Of a stretch of 64,000 nt of DNA, positions 51,560 through 59,766 are shown piece by piece (the first letter of the stretch is position 1; every line of letters starts with the position of its first letter). The notes beneath the pieces were generated by a model. It made no database searches and was not told where the DNA came from. It saw nothing but the letters and a program-made list of their open reading frames with translations. The stretch spans positions 434,001-498,000 of the forward strand of contig NZ_JARHUJ010000006.1 of the NCBI RefSeq assembly GCF_029223285.1. Reading direction: 5' to 3'. The translations under genes were made by a program, and so were the position numbers. Source of the DNA: Paraflavitalea sp. CAU 1676 (GTDB lineage Bacteria; Bacteroidota; Bacteroidia; Chitinophagales; Chitinophagaceae).

Positions 51560-53146
51560 TTATTCATATATAACACGCTTCAGGTAATAAGTGCGCTCAT
51601 CGATCAAAGGCAGTGACCTGCTCGCCACCGTAATGCCTTTCTGGTCTATCATTTTTCGTGTTTTGCCCTCACTGGTGCCAATTTCCAGCGGTAAGGTTCC
51701 CGCATAGTTCTGCAGTTTTACGAGGTAGGTGGTATCCCCGGTACGGGTAACCCCGATTTCCAGTTTCTGAACCGTGCGGAGGTAGAAATCAAACAGCGGC
51801 TTCAGCTCCCTGCCCGACTCACGGCTGAAGAACTGCTCCACATCATCGGTCGTCACCAGGTTGCTGTAAGTATAGCGCTCATTGGTTGCAAACTTTTTCA
51901 ACGCAGGGAAAAACACATCGTCGCCCAGCACATACCGCAGGGTATGCATGAAAAAGGCCCCCTTTCCATAAATATCACCGTGGTAGGCTTCATCAGAATT
52001 GATATTTGTACCCAGCACCACAGGCTTTTTATTCTGCGTACCCCGGGCAATATCCTGCATTCTTTTAATATAGGCGTCTTCACCTTCGGCCTCCCGTACA
52101 TACAACACATCGCCAAAAGTGCAAATACCTTCCTGTACCCACATATCGCCCCAATCTTTGCCCGTTACTTTATTACCCCACCACTCATGACCAAACTCAT
52201 GGTGCATCAGCCAGTCGAAATCCTGTCCGCCCACTTTCACATATTTGAACTTATTGCCATAGGCATTCAGGGTTTGATGTTCCATGCCGAGGTGCGGCGT
52301 TTCAGCAATGCCGATCTTTTCCTTTACCCAGGGATACTCGCCAAAATACTTCTCCTGCATTTTGATCGTGCGTTCGAAGATCTCCAGGTGGTGCGCGGCT
52401 TTATCGGCATGTTCTTCCAGCACATAAAATACAATGGGTACCTGATTGCCATTGACAGTGGTGTAGGGCTTGCTCACCACTTTGTACCGGCCAATATTGA
52501 AAAGGATACTGTAATTATTGATGGTGTAATTGGTTTTCCAGTGATAGGTGCTGCTGTTCTTTTTCGTCGTCGTCTTTTGCAAAAGTCCCGGCCCTGCTAC
52601 CACTAATCCCTTCGGGACGGTAATGATCAGATCGGCGCCTTCATTGGGTTCATCAGAAGGATGATCCTTACAGGGAAAAAATATCTTCGCCCCTTCTCCC
52701 TGGCAGGTGATGGAAATGAAATCGTGCCCGGTGGAGTCCTTCGCCCACTGAAATCCACCATCCCAGGGCGCCCGAACCGCTACCCGGGGCTTGCCGCCAA
52801 ACTGTATCTTAACGGCTACTTTGCCGGCAAGGGCTACAGGTAGTGTAATTTTGATGAGATCGTTTTCATGGGTAAATGATTGCTCTTTATTATTCACCCA
52901 CACCTTGCTTACAGTAAGATTATTTAGCAGGTCGAATAAAATGGTGGTGGTTGGCTGCGCCAATACAACGTCAATGAGGGTGTATCCGTCAATAGATTGT
53001 TGTGCCGGATCGACCGTGAATGCCACGGTATAGTGCCTTACATCCATATTGGCTTGTTCGGGCTTCAGCACGCCTCCCGAAAGAACAGGTTGTGCCGCGG
53101 CGCTAAGAGATATGAGAAATGTCAAAACATAAGTAAAGGCACGCAT
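51560..53146 (-). CDS. M1-family zinc aminopeptidase
   Basis: A signal peptide (MRAFTYVLTFLISLSAAAQP) places it in the periplasm. The N-terminal beta domain is followed by the catalytic domain with HHEFGHEWWG (HExxH zinc motif, about 320) and the third ligand Glu in QEGICTFGDVLYVREAEGE about 20 residues later. The exopeptidase GxMEN motif reads HLGMEHQTLNAYG. The 528 residues lack the long C-terminal helical domain of larger M1 enzymes, as do several Bacteroidetes relatives. A plausible extracytoplasmic peptide-scavenging enzyme. Confidence 0.85.
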   Translation of the reverse strand: MRAFTYVLTFLISLSAAAQPVLSGGVLKPEQANMDVRHYTVAFTVDPAQQSIDGYTLIDVVLAQPTTTILFDLLNNLTVSKVWVNNKEQSFTHENDLIKITLPVALAGKVAVKIQFGGKPRVAVRAPWDGGFQWAKDSTGHDFISITCQGEGAKIFFPCKDHPSDEPNEGADLIITVPKGLVVAGPGLLQKTTTKKNSSTYHWKTNYTINNYSILFNIGRYKVVSKPYTTVNGNQVPIVFYVLEEHADKAAHHLEIFERTIKMQEKYFGEYPWVKEKIGIAETPHLGMEHQTLNAYGNKFKYVKVGGQDFDWLMHHEFGHEWWGNKVTGKDWGDMWVQEGICTFGDVLYVREAEGEDAYIKRMQDIARGTQNKKPVVLGTNINSDEAYHGDIYGKGAFFMHTLRYVLGDDVFFPALKKFATNERYTYSNLVTTDDVEQFFSRESGRELKPLFDFYLRTVQKLEIGVTRTGDTTYLVKLQNYAGTLPLEIGTSEGKTRKMIDQKGITVASRSLPLIDERTYYLKRVIYE

Positions 53147-53328
53147 ATGAATGGTTTTTCCGGAAGTTACTCAATTTCTGTGCGCATCTATGACCACTTG
53201 AGTAAGACACAGCGTCTGTTGATTGAATACATATTATAGAAATACCTATAGAGTGCTGGGAAAATCTTAAAATCACCTTAAAATGAATCTTGCCTTTCTT
53301 CGTTCATAGGTATTTTATCTTGATGCTA

Positions 53329-53336
53329 TACCTTTG
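53329..53336 (+). promoter_or_regulatory. -7 element (TACCTTTG) for OmpA-family gene
   Basis: A perfect TAnnTTTG about 98 bases before the ATG at 53434. The -33 element is not clear. A purine-rich GAGAGGAGGG lies in the 5' UTR. Confidence 0.45.
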
Positions 53337-53433
53337 AACGCCTGTTATCAGGCACGCAACTTGCAGAGAGGAGGGTCGATGTGAAAGGATAAGTTGTATG
53401 GATTTAGTCTCATCAATTAAAAACCCAATTAAT

Positions 53434-54303
53434 ATGAAGTTCAGACACGTTCTGTTAGTAGCATTAACCCCTGTAACACTTTTCTCGTGCGTGAGCACAA
53501 AAAAATTCAAAGCAGAACAAGCGAAGTACAATCAGCTTAACGATTCTTACGCCAAACTGCAAGGCGATCTGAAAAACTGTGAAGATGCTAAAGCCGAAGA
53601 GGCCCGCAAGAAAGCTGCATTACAAGCAGAGATCGACGCCCTCAACAAACAAATCGGTTACCTGAAAGAAAACAATACGCAGGCCCTGAAACAACTGCAG
53701 GACCTCTCTGTGATCTCCAGCTCACAAGCCGAGAGCATCAAGAAATCGATGGAGAACATCGGCGCCAAGGATTCTTATATCCAAACGCTCCAGCAGCAAA
53801 TGGCACGTAAGGACTCTTTGAACATGGCCCTGGTGATGAACCTGAAAGGTGCTATCGGTAACCTGGACGACAAGGACATCAACATCAAAGTTGACAAAGG
53901 AGTCGTTTACATCGATATCTCTGACAAATTGTTGTTCAAGAGCGGTAAGTATGACGTAACCGAAGAAGCTAAAGTTGTGCTCGGAAAAGTTGCTACTGTG
54001 CTGAAAAACCAACCCGATATCGAGTTCATGGTAGAAGGCCATACCGATAACGTAGCTTATAAAGGTGGTGGTCAGCTGCTCGACAACTGGGATCTTTCTG
54101 TTAAGCGCGCAACTTCTGTAATCAGGATCCTGCAAAACCAATATGGTCTCGATCCGATGAAGATGTCTGCTGCCGGCCGTGGCGAATACCTGCCCATCGC
54201 CGCCAACGATACTCCCGAGAACAAAGCTGCCAACCGTCGCACCAGGATCGTTATCCTGCCTCAGTTGGATCAGTTCTTCAAGCTCCTCGAAACAAAGAAA
54301 TAA
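53434..54303 (+). CDS. OmpA-family lipoprotein
   Basis: Lipoprotein signal MKFRHVLLVALTPVTLFSC (Cys 19) from the chosen ATG at 53434. A long coiled coil follows (about 25-115, AKYNQLNDSYAKLQGDLKNC and EEARKKAALQAEIDALNKQI), then an OmpA C-terminal domain (LLFKSGKYDVTEEAKVVLGK, MVEGHTDNVAYKGG, AAGRGEYLPIAANDTPENKA, NRRTRIVI). It would bind peptidoglycan through the OmpA domain and bridge to the outer membrane. The coiled coil should give a rod-like shape. A terminator follows closely. Confidence 0.88.
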   Translation: MKFRHVLLVALTPVTLFSCVSTKKFKAEQAKYNQLNDSYAKLQGDLKNCEDAKAEEARKKAALQAEIDALNKQIGYLKENNTQALKQLQDLSVISSSQAESIKKSMENIGAKDSYIQTLQQQMARKDSLNMALVMNLKGAIGNLDDKDINIKVDKGVVYIDISDKLLFKSGKYDVTEEAKVVLGKVATVLKNQPDIEFMVEGHTDNVAYKGGGQLLDNWDLSVKRATSVIRILQNQYGLDPMKMSAAGRGEYLPIAANDTPENKAANRRTRIVILPQLDQFFKLLETKK

Positions 54304-54322
54304 GTTAATCTTCTTTGATATG

Positions 54323-54354
54323 AACAAGGGCCGGCTGTTAAGCTGGCCCTTGTT
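54323..54354. terminator. Strong bidirectional hairpin between convergent genes
   Basis: AACAAGGGCCGGCT pairs with AGCTGGCCCTTGTT (one wobble pair) around GTTA. It lies between the OmpA gene and the end of the SPFH cluster, and the T bases at its right edge suit the plus strand. Confidence 0.65.
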
Positions 54355-54372
54355 TATTCAGTGACGTTCAAT

Positions 54373-55623
54373 TTAGAAATTGATATCGCTGCCACCGCCT
54401 GCCGTAGCAAACTCGGCATTGTATTTTTCCATCAATGGTGACATCTTCATCGCCAGTGTAAGATCGCTACCCATCTTTGGCGCCCAGTGTGCACTTACTG
54501 TACTCCAGTCTACGACCGACAAGCCATATTTCTTCAAAACAGAAGCAGCATCCACACCCTGTGTGCTCGCCATGTTCTGGTGACACATGATCTTGATGTA
54601 TAATTCGAAATCATTCTTGATCTTCTCTACGTCGCCTGATGCCTGAGGAGCTGCACCTCCACCCGCTTTGGCAAACTTGCCAATATTAGGATTGGTGAAC
54701 GCATCGCCATACACTTTCGAAATAGCGAAGGTGGTATCCTGCGACATACGCGCCATCCACTCGGCCGATACGGCATCCCAGATGGGTTTCTCGGTACCCA
54801 GCACTTTCAGCACTTCATCCAGCGGACGGCCATTGGAGATCTGAACATTGGCTGCCGCCCAATCTTCCATACTAATACCTTTGATGGGGTCCAGTAAACC
54901 ACCGGCTTTGGCTGCTGCGATGTTCTGGTTCATCGCTTCCGCCTGCTGCTTGGTTTGCTCATCGATCAATGCCTGAGCCTCAGCGATACCCATCGTGATA
55001 TTCTTCTGGGCACGGGAAATGGCGTAATTGAGGTGGTGTAAATTGTCGAATCCTGCCGCCTTGATCTTCGCTTCATTGTTCTCTTCGGCCAAAGCCTCAA
55101 ATTCCTTCACCAACTCAAAGGCATCCCGGCCGATGTACTGATCGGGGATGGTATAGGGAATGATGGCGCAGTTGCGGAGCGAGTTGCCGTAGTAGTGACC
55201 TGCCCAGCCATCGCTGCTATCGTCGCTGTAGGTTCTTATCCAGGGGGATGGCGTATCGAGTATTTCCGCGAGGAGCAGCGATTCCTTCCCTTCATCGTTC
55301 ATCCGATAGCCAAAAGGTACATAGTCGCTGGTAAACGCCGATTTCGAAAACCGCTTGATAATGTCTTCACTCCTTTTTTTAGCTTCGTTCCAATCGATCA
55401 CTTCGATGGTCATGCGGTTGAAGTCGCCTTTTTTGTCGGCCACGGTAATGAACTCTACTTTCTTACCCTTGTACTTCGACACCATTTGTTTCAATACTTC
55501 CACTTCCGAAGCATCGCGGCTGATGGTTTGATCTATGAGGGGTAATACCGATTCTTCGAACTGACCAATGCCTTTTGATTTAAAACTGGCCGGGTGGTCG
55601 ACGAGTGAGTACCTTTCTTCCAT
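54373..55623 (-). CDS. Conserved protein with two similar C-terminal repeats, SPFH cluster
   Basis: A 416-residue soluble protein. Its last ~150 residues contain two copies of one unit: VLKVLGTEKPIWDAVSAEWM (about 283) with RMSQDTTFAISKVYGDAF following, and VLKKYGLSVVDWSTVSAHWA (about 365) with PKMGSDLTLAMKMSPLMEKY following. The shared pattern is VLK-x-G-x3-x-W-x-V-S-x-x-W-x3-M-x-x-D-x-T. The first ~200 residues contain no motif I know. It lies 55 bases after the SPFH gene on the same strand. Possibly a family known only by a DUF number; I cannot confirm it. Confidence 0.65.
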   Translation of the reverse strand: MEERYSLVDHPASFKSKGIGQFEESVLPLIDQTISRDASEVEVLKQMVSKYKGKKVEFITVADKKGDFNRMTIEVIDWNEAKKRSEDIIKRFSKSAFTSDYVPFGYRMNDEGKESLLLAEILDTPSPWIRTYSDDSSDGWAGHYYGNSLRNCAIIPYTIPDQYIGRDAFELVKEFEALAEENNEAKIKAAGFDNLHHLNYAISRAQKNITMGIAEAQALIDEQTKQQAEAMNQNIAAAKAGGLLDPIKGISMEDWAAANVQISNGRPLDEVLKVLGTEKPIWDAVSAEWMARMSQDTTFAISKVYGDAFTNPNIGKFAKAGGGAAPQASGDVEKIKNDFELYIKIMCHQNMASTQGVDAASVLKKYGLSVVDWSTVSAHWAPKMGSDLTLAMKMSPLMEKYNAEFATAGGGSDINF

Positions 55624-55678
55624 AAAATGTTGGCTTTTTAGTTTGTATTAGATGATGAAATGGTGGTTCTGTATCTGA

Positions 55679-56719
55679 TCACAACTGGGCGAGGATCTCC
55701 TGCTTTTTGGTGGCGTATTCCTGCTCGTTGATGAGGCCCATGTCAAACAGCTTTTTGAGCTTCGCCAGTTTTTCCATGGGGTCGTCGGCCGGTGGGGCCG
55801 CGTTTGCGGGCGTTGCTGCATTAGCCGGCGCCGGCTGTGCTGCAGCCTGCGTTTGCTGGTTCATCATTTGCCCGAACATCCTGCCCATTTCCATGCCCAT
55901 ACCCATCTGCATACCTGGATTGGCCTGCCCTTCATTACGCGCCATATCGCGCATGGCCTGTAATTGCTGGTGCTGCACATAGTCGATGCCCAGCGCTTTC
56001 AGTGCCTGTGCCTCGGCCGTCATGTCGGAGATGCGGCCAATACGCTCCTGGGTGGCTTCATCAAAGCGGGTACCCTCGATGTTGAGGTCCAGCAGTTGAA
56101 AGCCCAGGGTTTGAAAGATGGGAGATACGGCGTCTTTACTGAAAGCCGCAATCGCATTGCGGTGCTTGTCTATTTCGGTATAGCCGAAAGATGCGTTGGC
56201 GAGGTAATCGCTCATCGGCTGCGTAATGCGCGACAGCAACACTTTCTGAATATCACGCACCGGATATACCGGAGCGCCGGCCACTACCTGTCTGAAGAAC
56301 TCTACAGGCTGGGCAATGCGGAAAGAGAAGTTTCCGAAAGCGCCAAGGCCTACGGGAAACTTGTAATGCGGATCAACATAAGTGATGGGTGATGGGGTGC
56401 CCCAGCGCTGGTTGAGCAGATCGGCCTTGCGGAAGAAGAACAACCCTACCTTATGATACGACTCGAAATTGTACAGCGCATTTTTGATATTGGTCCAAAA
56501 AGGAACGTTGCCTGTTTCGAGGTTGTACAATCCTTCTTCGGTAAACACCCCTTCAACCTTTCCTTCATATACGAATAGACATCCCTGTCCGGGACCGACG
56601 ATCAGTTTGGAAGCATTCTTGATCTCGTCGCCCGAGTCGGTCCAGCGCTCAAATAAGATATCGGGACCGGGCGCGGCCCATTCAATAACAGAACGTAACT
56701 GGCCAGAAAGAAGTGACAT
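55679..56719 (-). CDS. SPFH-domain protein with SHOCT C-terminus
   Basis: Virion-core/YdjI-type SPFH (band 7) protein of 346 residues: the N-terminal part holds WAAPGPDILFERWTDSGDEI and LIVGPGQGCLFVYEGKVEGV, the SPFH helix-turn carries VYPVRDIQKVLLSRITQPMS, and the last 40 residues form a SHOCT motif (MEKLAKLKKLFDMGLINEQE read in order, then YATKKQEILAQL). Between them is a Met/Gln/Ala/Pro-rich linker (GMQMGMGMEMGRMFGQMMN). SPFH proteins form membrane-associated rings. The neighbours both carry zinc ribbons, as do the partners of B. subtilis YdjI. Confidence 0.85.
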   Translation of the reverse strand: MSLLSGQLRSVIEWAAPGPDILFERWTDSGDEIKNASKLIVGPGQGCLFVYEGKVEGVFTEEGLYNLETGNVPFWTNIKNALYNFESYHKVGLFFFRKADLLNQRWGTPSPITYVDPHYKFPVGLGAFGNFSFRIAQPVEFFRQVVAGAPVYPVRDIQKVLLSRITQPMSDYLANASFGYTEIDKHRNAIAAFSKDAVSPIFQTLGFQLLDLNIEGTRFDEATQERIGRISDMTAEAQALKALGIDYVQHQQLQAMRDMARNEGQANPGMQMGMGMEMGRMFGQMMNQQTQAAAQPAPANAATPANAAPPADDPMEKLAKLKKLFDMGLINEQEYATKKQEILAQL

Positions 56720-56838
56720 GGATTGTATGATTAAACTGGTTAATAATCGGAGTAGTGGTCAGCGCTTGCCGCCAGCCAATGAAAAGTTTTTCTACAACAC
56801 AGGCAGCGGGGTGAATACTGCCAGTGGGTACCCGGGCA

Positions 56839-57681
56839 TCAAGCCATATTCAGGGTGTATTTGCGCAAGCGCTCTAATTTCGCCTTCCGGTCTCCTTCAT
56901 ACTGTTCCTGGTAAACCGGGATCATAGCGATGCGTGCCTTCAAATAAACGTCTACGTATACTGTATAGGATTGTAATACCTGGTCGGCAGTAACCGTAAC
57001 GGGGTCATCTTCTCCCTGGTCTTTGAACTGGTATAGCAACGCTTCATACTGCCAGTATTCTTCGAGCGCTTTTTCTTCTGCTATGGGATGTACCGCAAAA
57101 TGCTCCACCATCCGGGCAATGGAGCCCGGTTCGAAGGTGTTGGTGGTTTGACAGTATTGGCAAACCTGGTAATACGACCGGTAGAAATTGTCCTGCACCG
57201 TTAAAGGGGCCTGACATTGCGAGCAGGCGAAGCCACCCGATAAGATCTCACGGGCTTTGGCGGCCAGTTTTCTACCGGCCTCCGCGAATGTTTTTACTTC
57301 ATGCTGATGCAGGTCCTTTTCAAGCTGCCGCATGAGCTTCCTGCCTTTCTCCCGCTCTGCATAATAGACCTGGTAGAATTTTTCCTGGAAAGGTTCCAGT
57401 TCTTCGCCGGCCTCGCTCAGTCTGTCCTCTTCTTCGTCGCGCAATGTCTCCCAGTTTTCGGATACCGTATTTTGCCAGGTGTTGTCGATCCTGGCGATCA
57501 GGTCTTTCGCCTGACTATTAATACCCATCCAGGCATTGGCGAAAGGTACTGTGTCGAACTGCTGATAGTCGAGCAGTTGCGGCAACACTTCGGCCGCCTG
57601 TGTCAGTGTTTCCTGAAACCGTTCATTGATCTTCGAAAGAAAACTGGCCCATCTTTCCAGTAGGTCCGTTGATGCATTCAT
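56839..57681 (-). CDS. Coiled-coil protein with zinc ribbon, SPFH cluster
   Basis: A 280-residue protein: a long acidic helical region (about 55-150, LRDEEEDRLSEAGEELEPFQ), a four-cysteine zinc ribbon (ACSQCQAPLTVQDNF then YQVCQYCQTTN, about 153-181) and a C-terminal helical part (VDVYLKARIAMIPVYQEQYE). I do not recognise a named family. It is located between the 68-residue zinc-ribbon gene and the SPFH gene, with gaps of 35 and 119 bases. A role as an adaptor of the SPFH protein is inferred. Confidence 0.65.
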   Translation of the reverse strand: MNASTDLLERWASFLSKINERFQETLTQAAEVLPQLLDYQQFDTVPFANAWMGINSQAKDLIARIDNTWQNTVSENWETLRDEEEDRLSEAGEELEPFQEKFYQVYYAEREKGRKLMRQLEKDLHQHEVKTFAEAGRKLAAKAREILSGGFACSQCQAPLTVQDNFYRSYYQVCQYCQTTNTFEPGSIARMVEHFAVHPIAEEKALEEYWQYEALLYQFKDQGEDDPVTVTADQVLQSYTVYVDVYLKARIAMIPVYQEQYEGDRKAKLERLRKYTLNMA

Positions 57682-57716
57682 GAGGTGTTGGGTAATTGAG
57701 TTGACTGTTGAATAGG

Positions 57717-57923
57717 TTATGGCTTCTTATAAAATTCAAATCCGCAGAAATCGCAGGTGCTGAGATCTGTTCCATCTGGTCGCGCTGCGCCGCATCCGCC
57801 GCAGGTACGTGTTTCGAGCCCGGCTTTTTGTTGATCGTATTTGGTTGAGCTAGTCAGTGAGTTGTTGAGGATGTTTGCCAACAGATTGAGTGGCGGTTTG
57901 GCCTGTTTTTTTTCCTGATCCAT
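57717..57923 (-). CDS. Small zinc-ribbon protein (68 aa)
   Basis: Two CxxC pairs form a zinc ribbon at the C-terminus (TCGGCGAARP and TCDFCGFEFYKKP). The N-terminal half (DQEKKQAKPPLNLLANILNN read in order) is a basic helix. It is the first gene of the SPFH cluster and lies 35 bases before the coiled-coil zinc-ribbon gene. Length and ribbon are consistent with a small adaptor rather than an enzyme. Confidence 0.65.
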   Translation of the reverse strand: MDQEKKQAKPPLNLLANILNNSLTSSTKYDQQKAGLETRTCGGCGAARPDGTDLSTCDFCGFEFYKKP

Positions 57924-58074
57924 ATGGTGGTCGTTAAATGCGTGGCAACCGGCATTCGTACTATGCCAATAGTCGTGCGAGGAGTGATTAATAGGGTTTA
58001 TTTTCCGGGCGGGAAAGCATGACAGGGAGGGTCAGGCTCCCGGATATGCGGGAGGGTGAGTTGGTTTTTCATAT

Positions 58075-58183
58075 ATCGTGGCAGGCCGGCTTTAGTGCCG
58101 GCAGTAAGCTACCACGATAAAGATGTTCTGAATTTTTCTGATTCTATAGCGAATCCGGTCCAAGTGCCGGAATTACAATCCGG
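58075..58183. repeat. Cluster of GC-rich palindromes (REP-like)
   Basis: A long imperfect hairpin (ATCGTGG at 58075 and CCACGAT at 58112, enclosing GCCGGC twice) is followed by CCGGA-N7-TCCGG at 58167-58183. AGTGCCGG occurs in both halves. This is the look of repeated extragenic palindromes, but only a genome search could show it to be repeated. Confidence 0.4.
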
Positions 58184-58222
58184 GTTGCTAATTATAATGG
58201 CTTAACGGAAAGCCAATGTGCA

Positions 58223-58918
58223 TCAGGAGTGGATAAATTTACGAACGAGTGCACTGAGCTGGTAGGTGTCGGTTTGTTCCAGGGCGTGCGGGGTGCCTGG
58301 CAGGATGCCCAGTTGCCCGGCAGGTAACTGTTTGTATACCTGGATGGTTTCGTCGAGCGTAACCATTTTGTCGCGGTCGCCCAGGAGAACTAAGCTGGGC
58401 GTATTGATCAGGGCGTAATCTTCCGGTTTGAGCGGGTTGTCTTTGCCGAGGTCAAGCAGCAAGGTAACGGTCTTTTGCAATACTTCTTTCCAGTCACGGG
58501 GCGAATGGCGCTTCTCCAGTTGAGCGGCGAAGGCAGGCACTTTCTGTACAATGGTGTCTGCATCCAGCATTTTTACTTCGCGGGCTGCTCCTGTCTCATC
58601 CCAGTGAAATTTAGTCGCCAGGGTAATGGTCTTCTTAAACTTGTCCGGATAATGGCGGTTGATGTACATACCTACATAACCACCCATGCTATAGCCAAAG
58701 CAACTTACGGGTTCTCCGGCAGGAATATATTGTTCAATATATGCCAGTACCTGCTGTGCAAAGAAGGCGATAGACCAGGACTCGTCTGTCAAAGGCTCGC
58801 CACCATGACCGGCAAAATTGAGCCGGTGCACATAAAATTCATTGGCAAGGCGATCGCCCAATGGTAACAGTTGTTCCCGGGCGCCCAGGGCGCCATGCAA
58901 TAATAATAAGTGCTGCAT
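58223..58918 (-). CDS. Alpha/beta-hydrolase
   Basis: A 231-residue hydrolase of the MhpC/BioH-like group. The oxyanion part is LLLHGALGAREQ near the start, the nucleophile elbow GYSMGGYVG (Ser about 83), the catalytic Asp in LVLLGDRDKMV (about 184) and the His in GILPGTPHALEQ (about 211). Substrate unknown. ATG 58918 (MQHLLLLHG) is chosen because it begins right at the first strand; the frame is open 24 codons upstream without conserved sequence. It follows the small secreted-protein gene by about 72 bases in the same direction. Confidence 0.85.
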   Translation of the reverse strand: MQHLLLLHGALGAREQLLPLGDRLANEFYVHRLNFAGHGGEPLTDESWSIAFFAQQVLAYIEQYIPAGEPVSCFGYSMGGYVGMYINRHYPDKFKKTITLATKFHWDETGAAREVKMLDADTIVQKVPAFAAQLEKRHSPRDWKEVLQKTVTLLLDLGKDNPLKPEDYALINTPSLVLLGDRDKMVTLDETIQVYKQLPAGQLGILPGTPHALEQTDTYQLSALVRKFIHS

Positions 58919-58990
58919 AATACTAAAGATACAAAAAGGACCGCGTTGCCGGGAACAGGACTGTAGAGAAAGGGTACGGATCAAAAACAA

Positions 58991-59437
58991 TTATTTAAGG
59001 AGGTTGAGTGCATTGAGCCAGCCGCTGCGTTGGCCGGACCAGGCACTCGTAAAGGCTTCAGGCTTAAGCCCGCCCTCGAGGTTCTTTAACAAACCCGCTG
59101 CACTCGATAAAGTCTTGACGGTATTGGCGGTTTTAACAAGGCTGGCTACATTGAAACCTCCTTTAAAAAGACTTGGCTTGATAAAGCCGGCCAGCGACGA
59201 AATGCTTTTGCCAAGGCCCGCTCCATCGGTTACTTTGGCAGCGGCACTCAGCCAATCGGTTTTACCGCCACCCGTCCAGCTGTCCAGAAAGGAGGTTGGT
59301 TTTAATCCGTCGGTAAACTGCGTGAGCAGGTTGCCGACATTCACCGGCGAGGTCGCTTTGGGTAATTTTAATTGCGCCTGTGTGGTGATGGTTCCCAGAA
59401 GGGTTACGACGAGTAACAATAAAAAACTCCTTTTCAT
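58991..59437 (-). CDS. Small secreted protein of unknown function
   Basis: From the chosen ATG at 59437, 148 residues with a signal peptide (MKRSFLLLLVVTLLGTITTQ then AQA). The mature part is a repeat-like arrangement of LKPTSFLDSWTGGGKTDWLS and, later, LKPEAFTSAWSGQRSGWLNA, which are clearly related: LKPxxFxxxWxG-x2-x-W-L. No family is named. It lies upstream of the alpha/beta-hydrolase on the same strand with 72 bases between, possibly cotranscribed. Confidence 0.6.
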   Translation of the reverse strand: MKRSFLLLLVVTLLGTITTQAQLKLPKATSPVNVGNLLTQFTDGLKPTSFLDSWTGGGKTDWLSAAAKVTDGAGLGKSISSLAGFIKPSLFKGGFNVASLVKTANTVKTLSSAAGLLKNLEGGLKPEAFTSAWSGQRSGWLNALNLLK

Positions 59438-59766
59438 AAAAAATTGTTTGTCCCGCTCCGTGAAGGGTAGCCGGGATTGGTTTAATGATAGTAGAATAAA
59501 AAGCACAACCATATTAATATATAGTCATTGTCCGGCCTAAATCTGTTTAACTTTTCTCCTTTTGACAGGCAATTACTTGCTACTAAAGCCTTTCGATGCT
59601 CTATTTTCCTGTTTAAAGCGCCTGATTCCGGTTGTGAAATGTAAAAATGGGACAATCAATTTTTCCCGTTTCTCCACTTAACGCACCCGACCGACTGCCT
59701 GTATAGAACTGCTACGAAGGGATTCGTTTTATCGGAATATTTGCTCTTCAATAATAGGAGTATTCT
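59438..59766. other. Intergenic region between divergent genes at 59.6 kb
   Basis: About 329 bases. Apart from the AGGAG site at its right end I see nothing that stands out: no hairpin with T run and no TAnnTTTG in the right place. Confidence 0.4.
59756..59760 (+). promoter_or_regulatory. Ribosome binding site (AGGAG) of receptor gene
   Basis: AGGAG six bases before the ATG at 59767, one of few Shine-Dalgarno-like sites in the window. It supports this start. Confidence 0.45.

Noticed and set aside
51560-53146. GMEHQ instead of GAMEN in the M1 peptidase as a broken motif
   Set aside because: The zinc ligands are intact and this variant occurs in other Bacteroidetes M1 enzymes as far as I recall; it probably shifts specificity rather than destroys activity.
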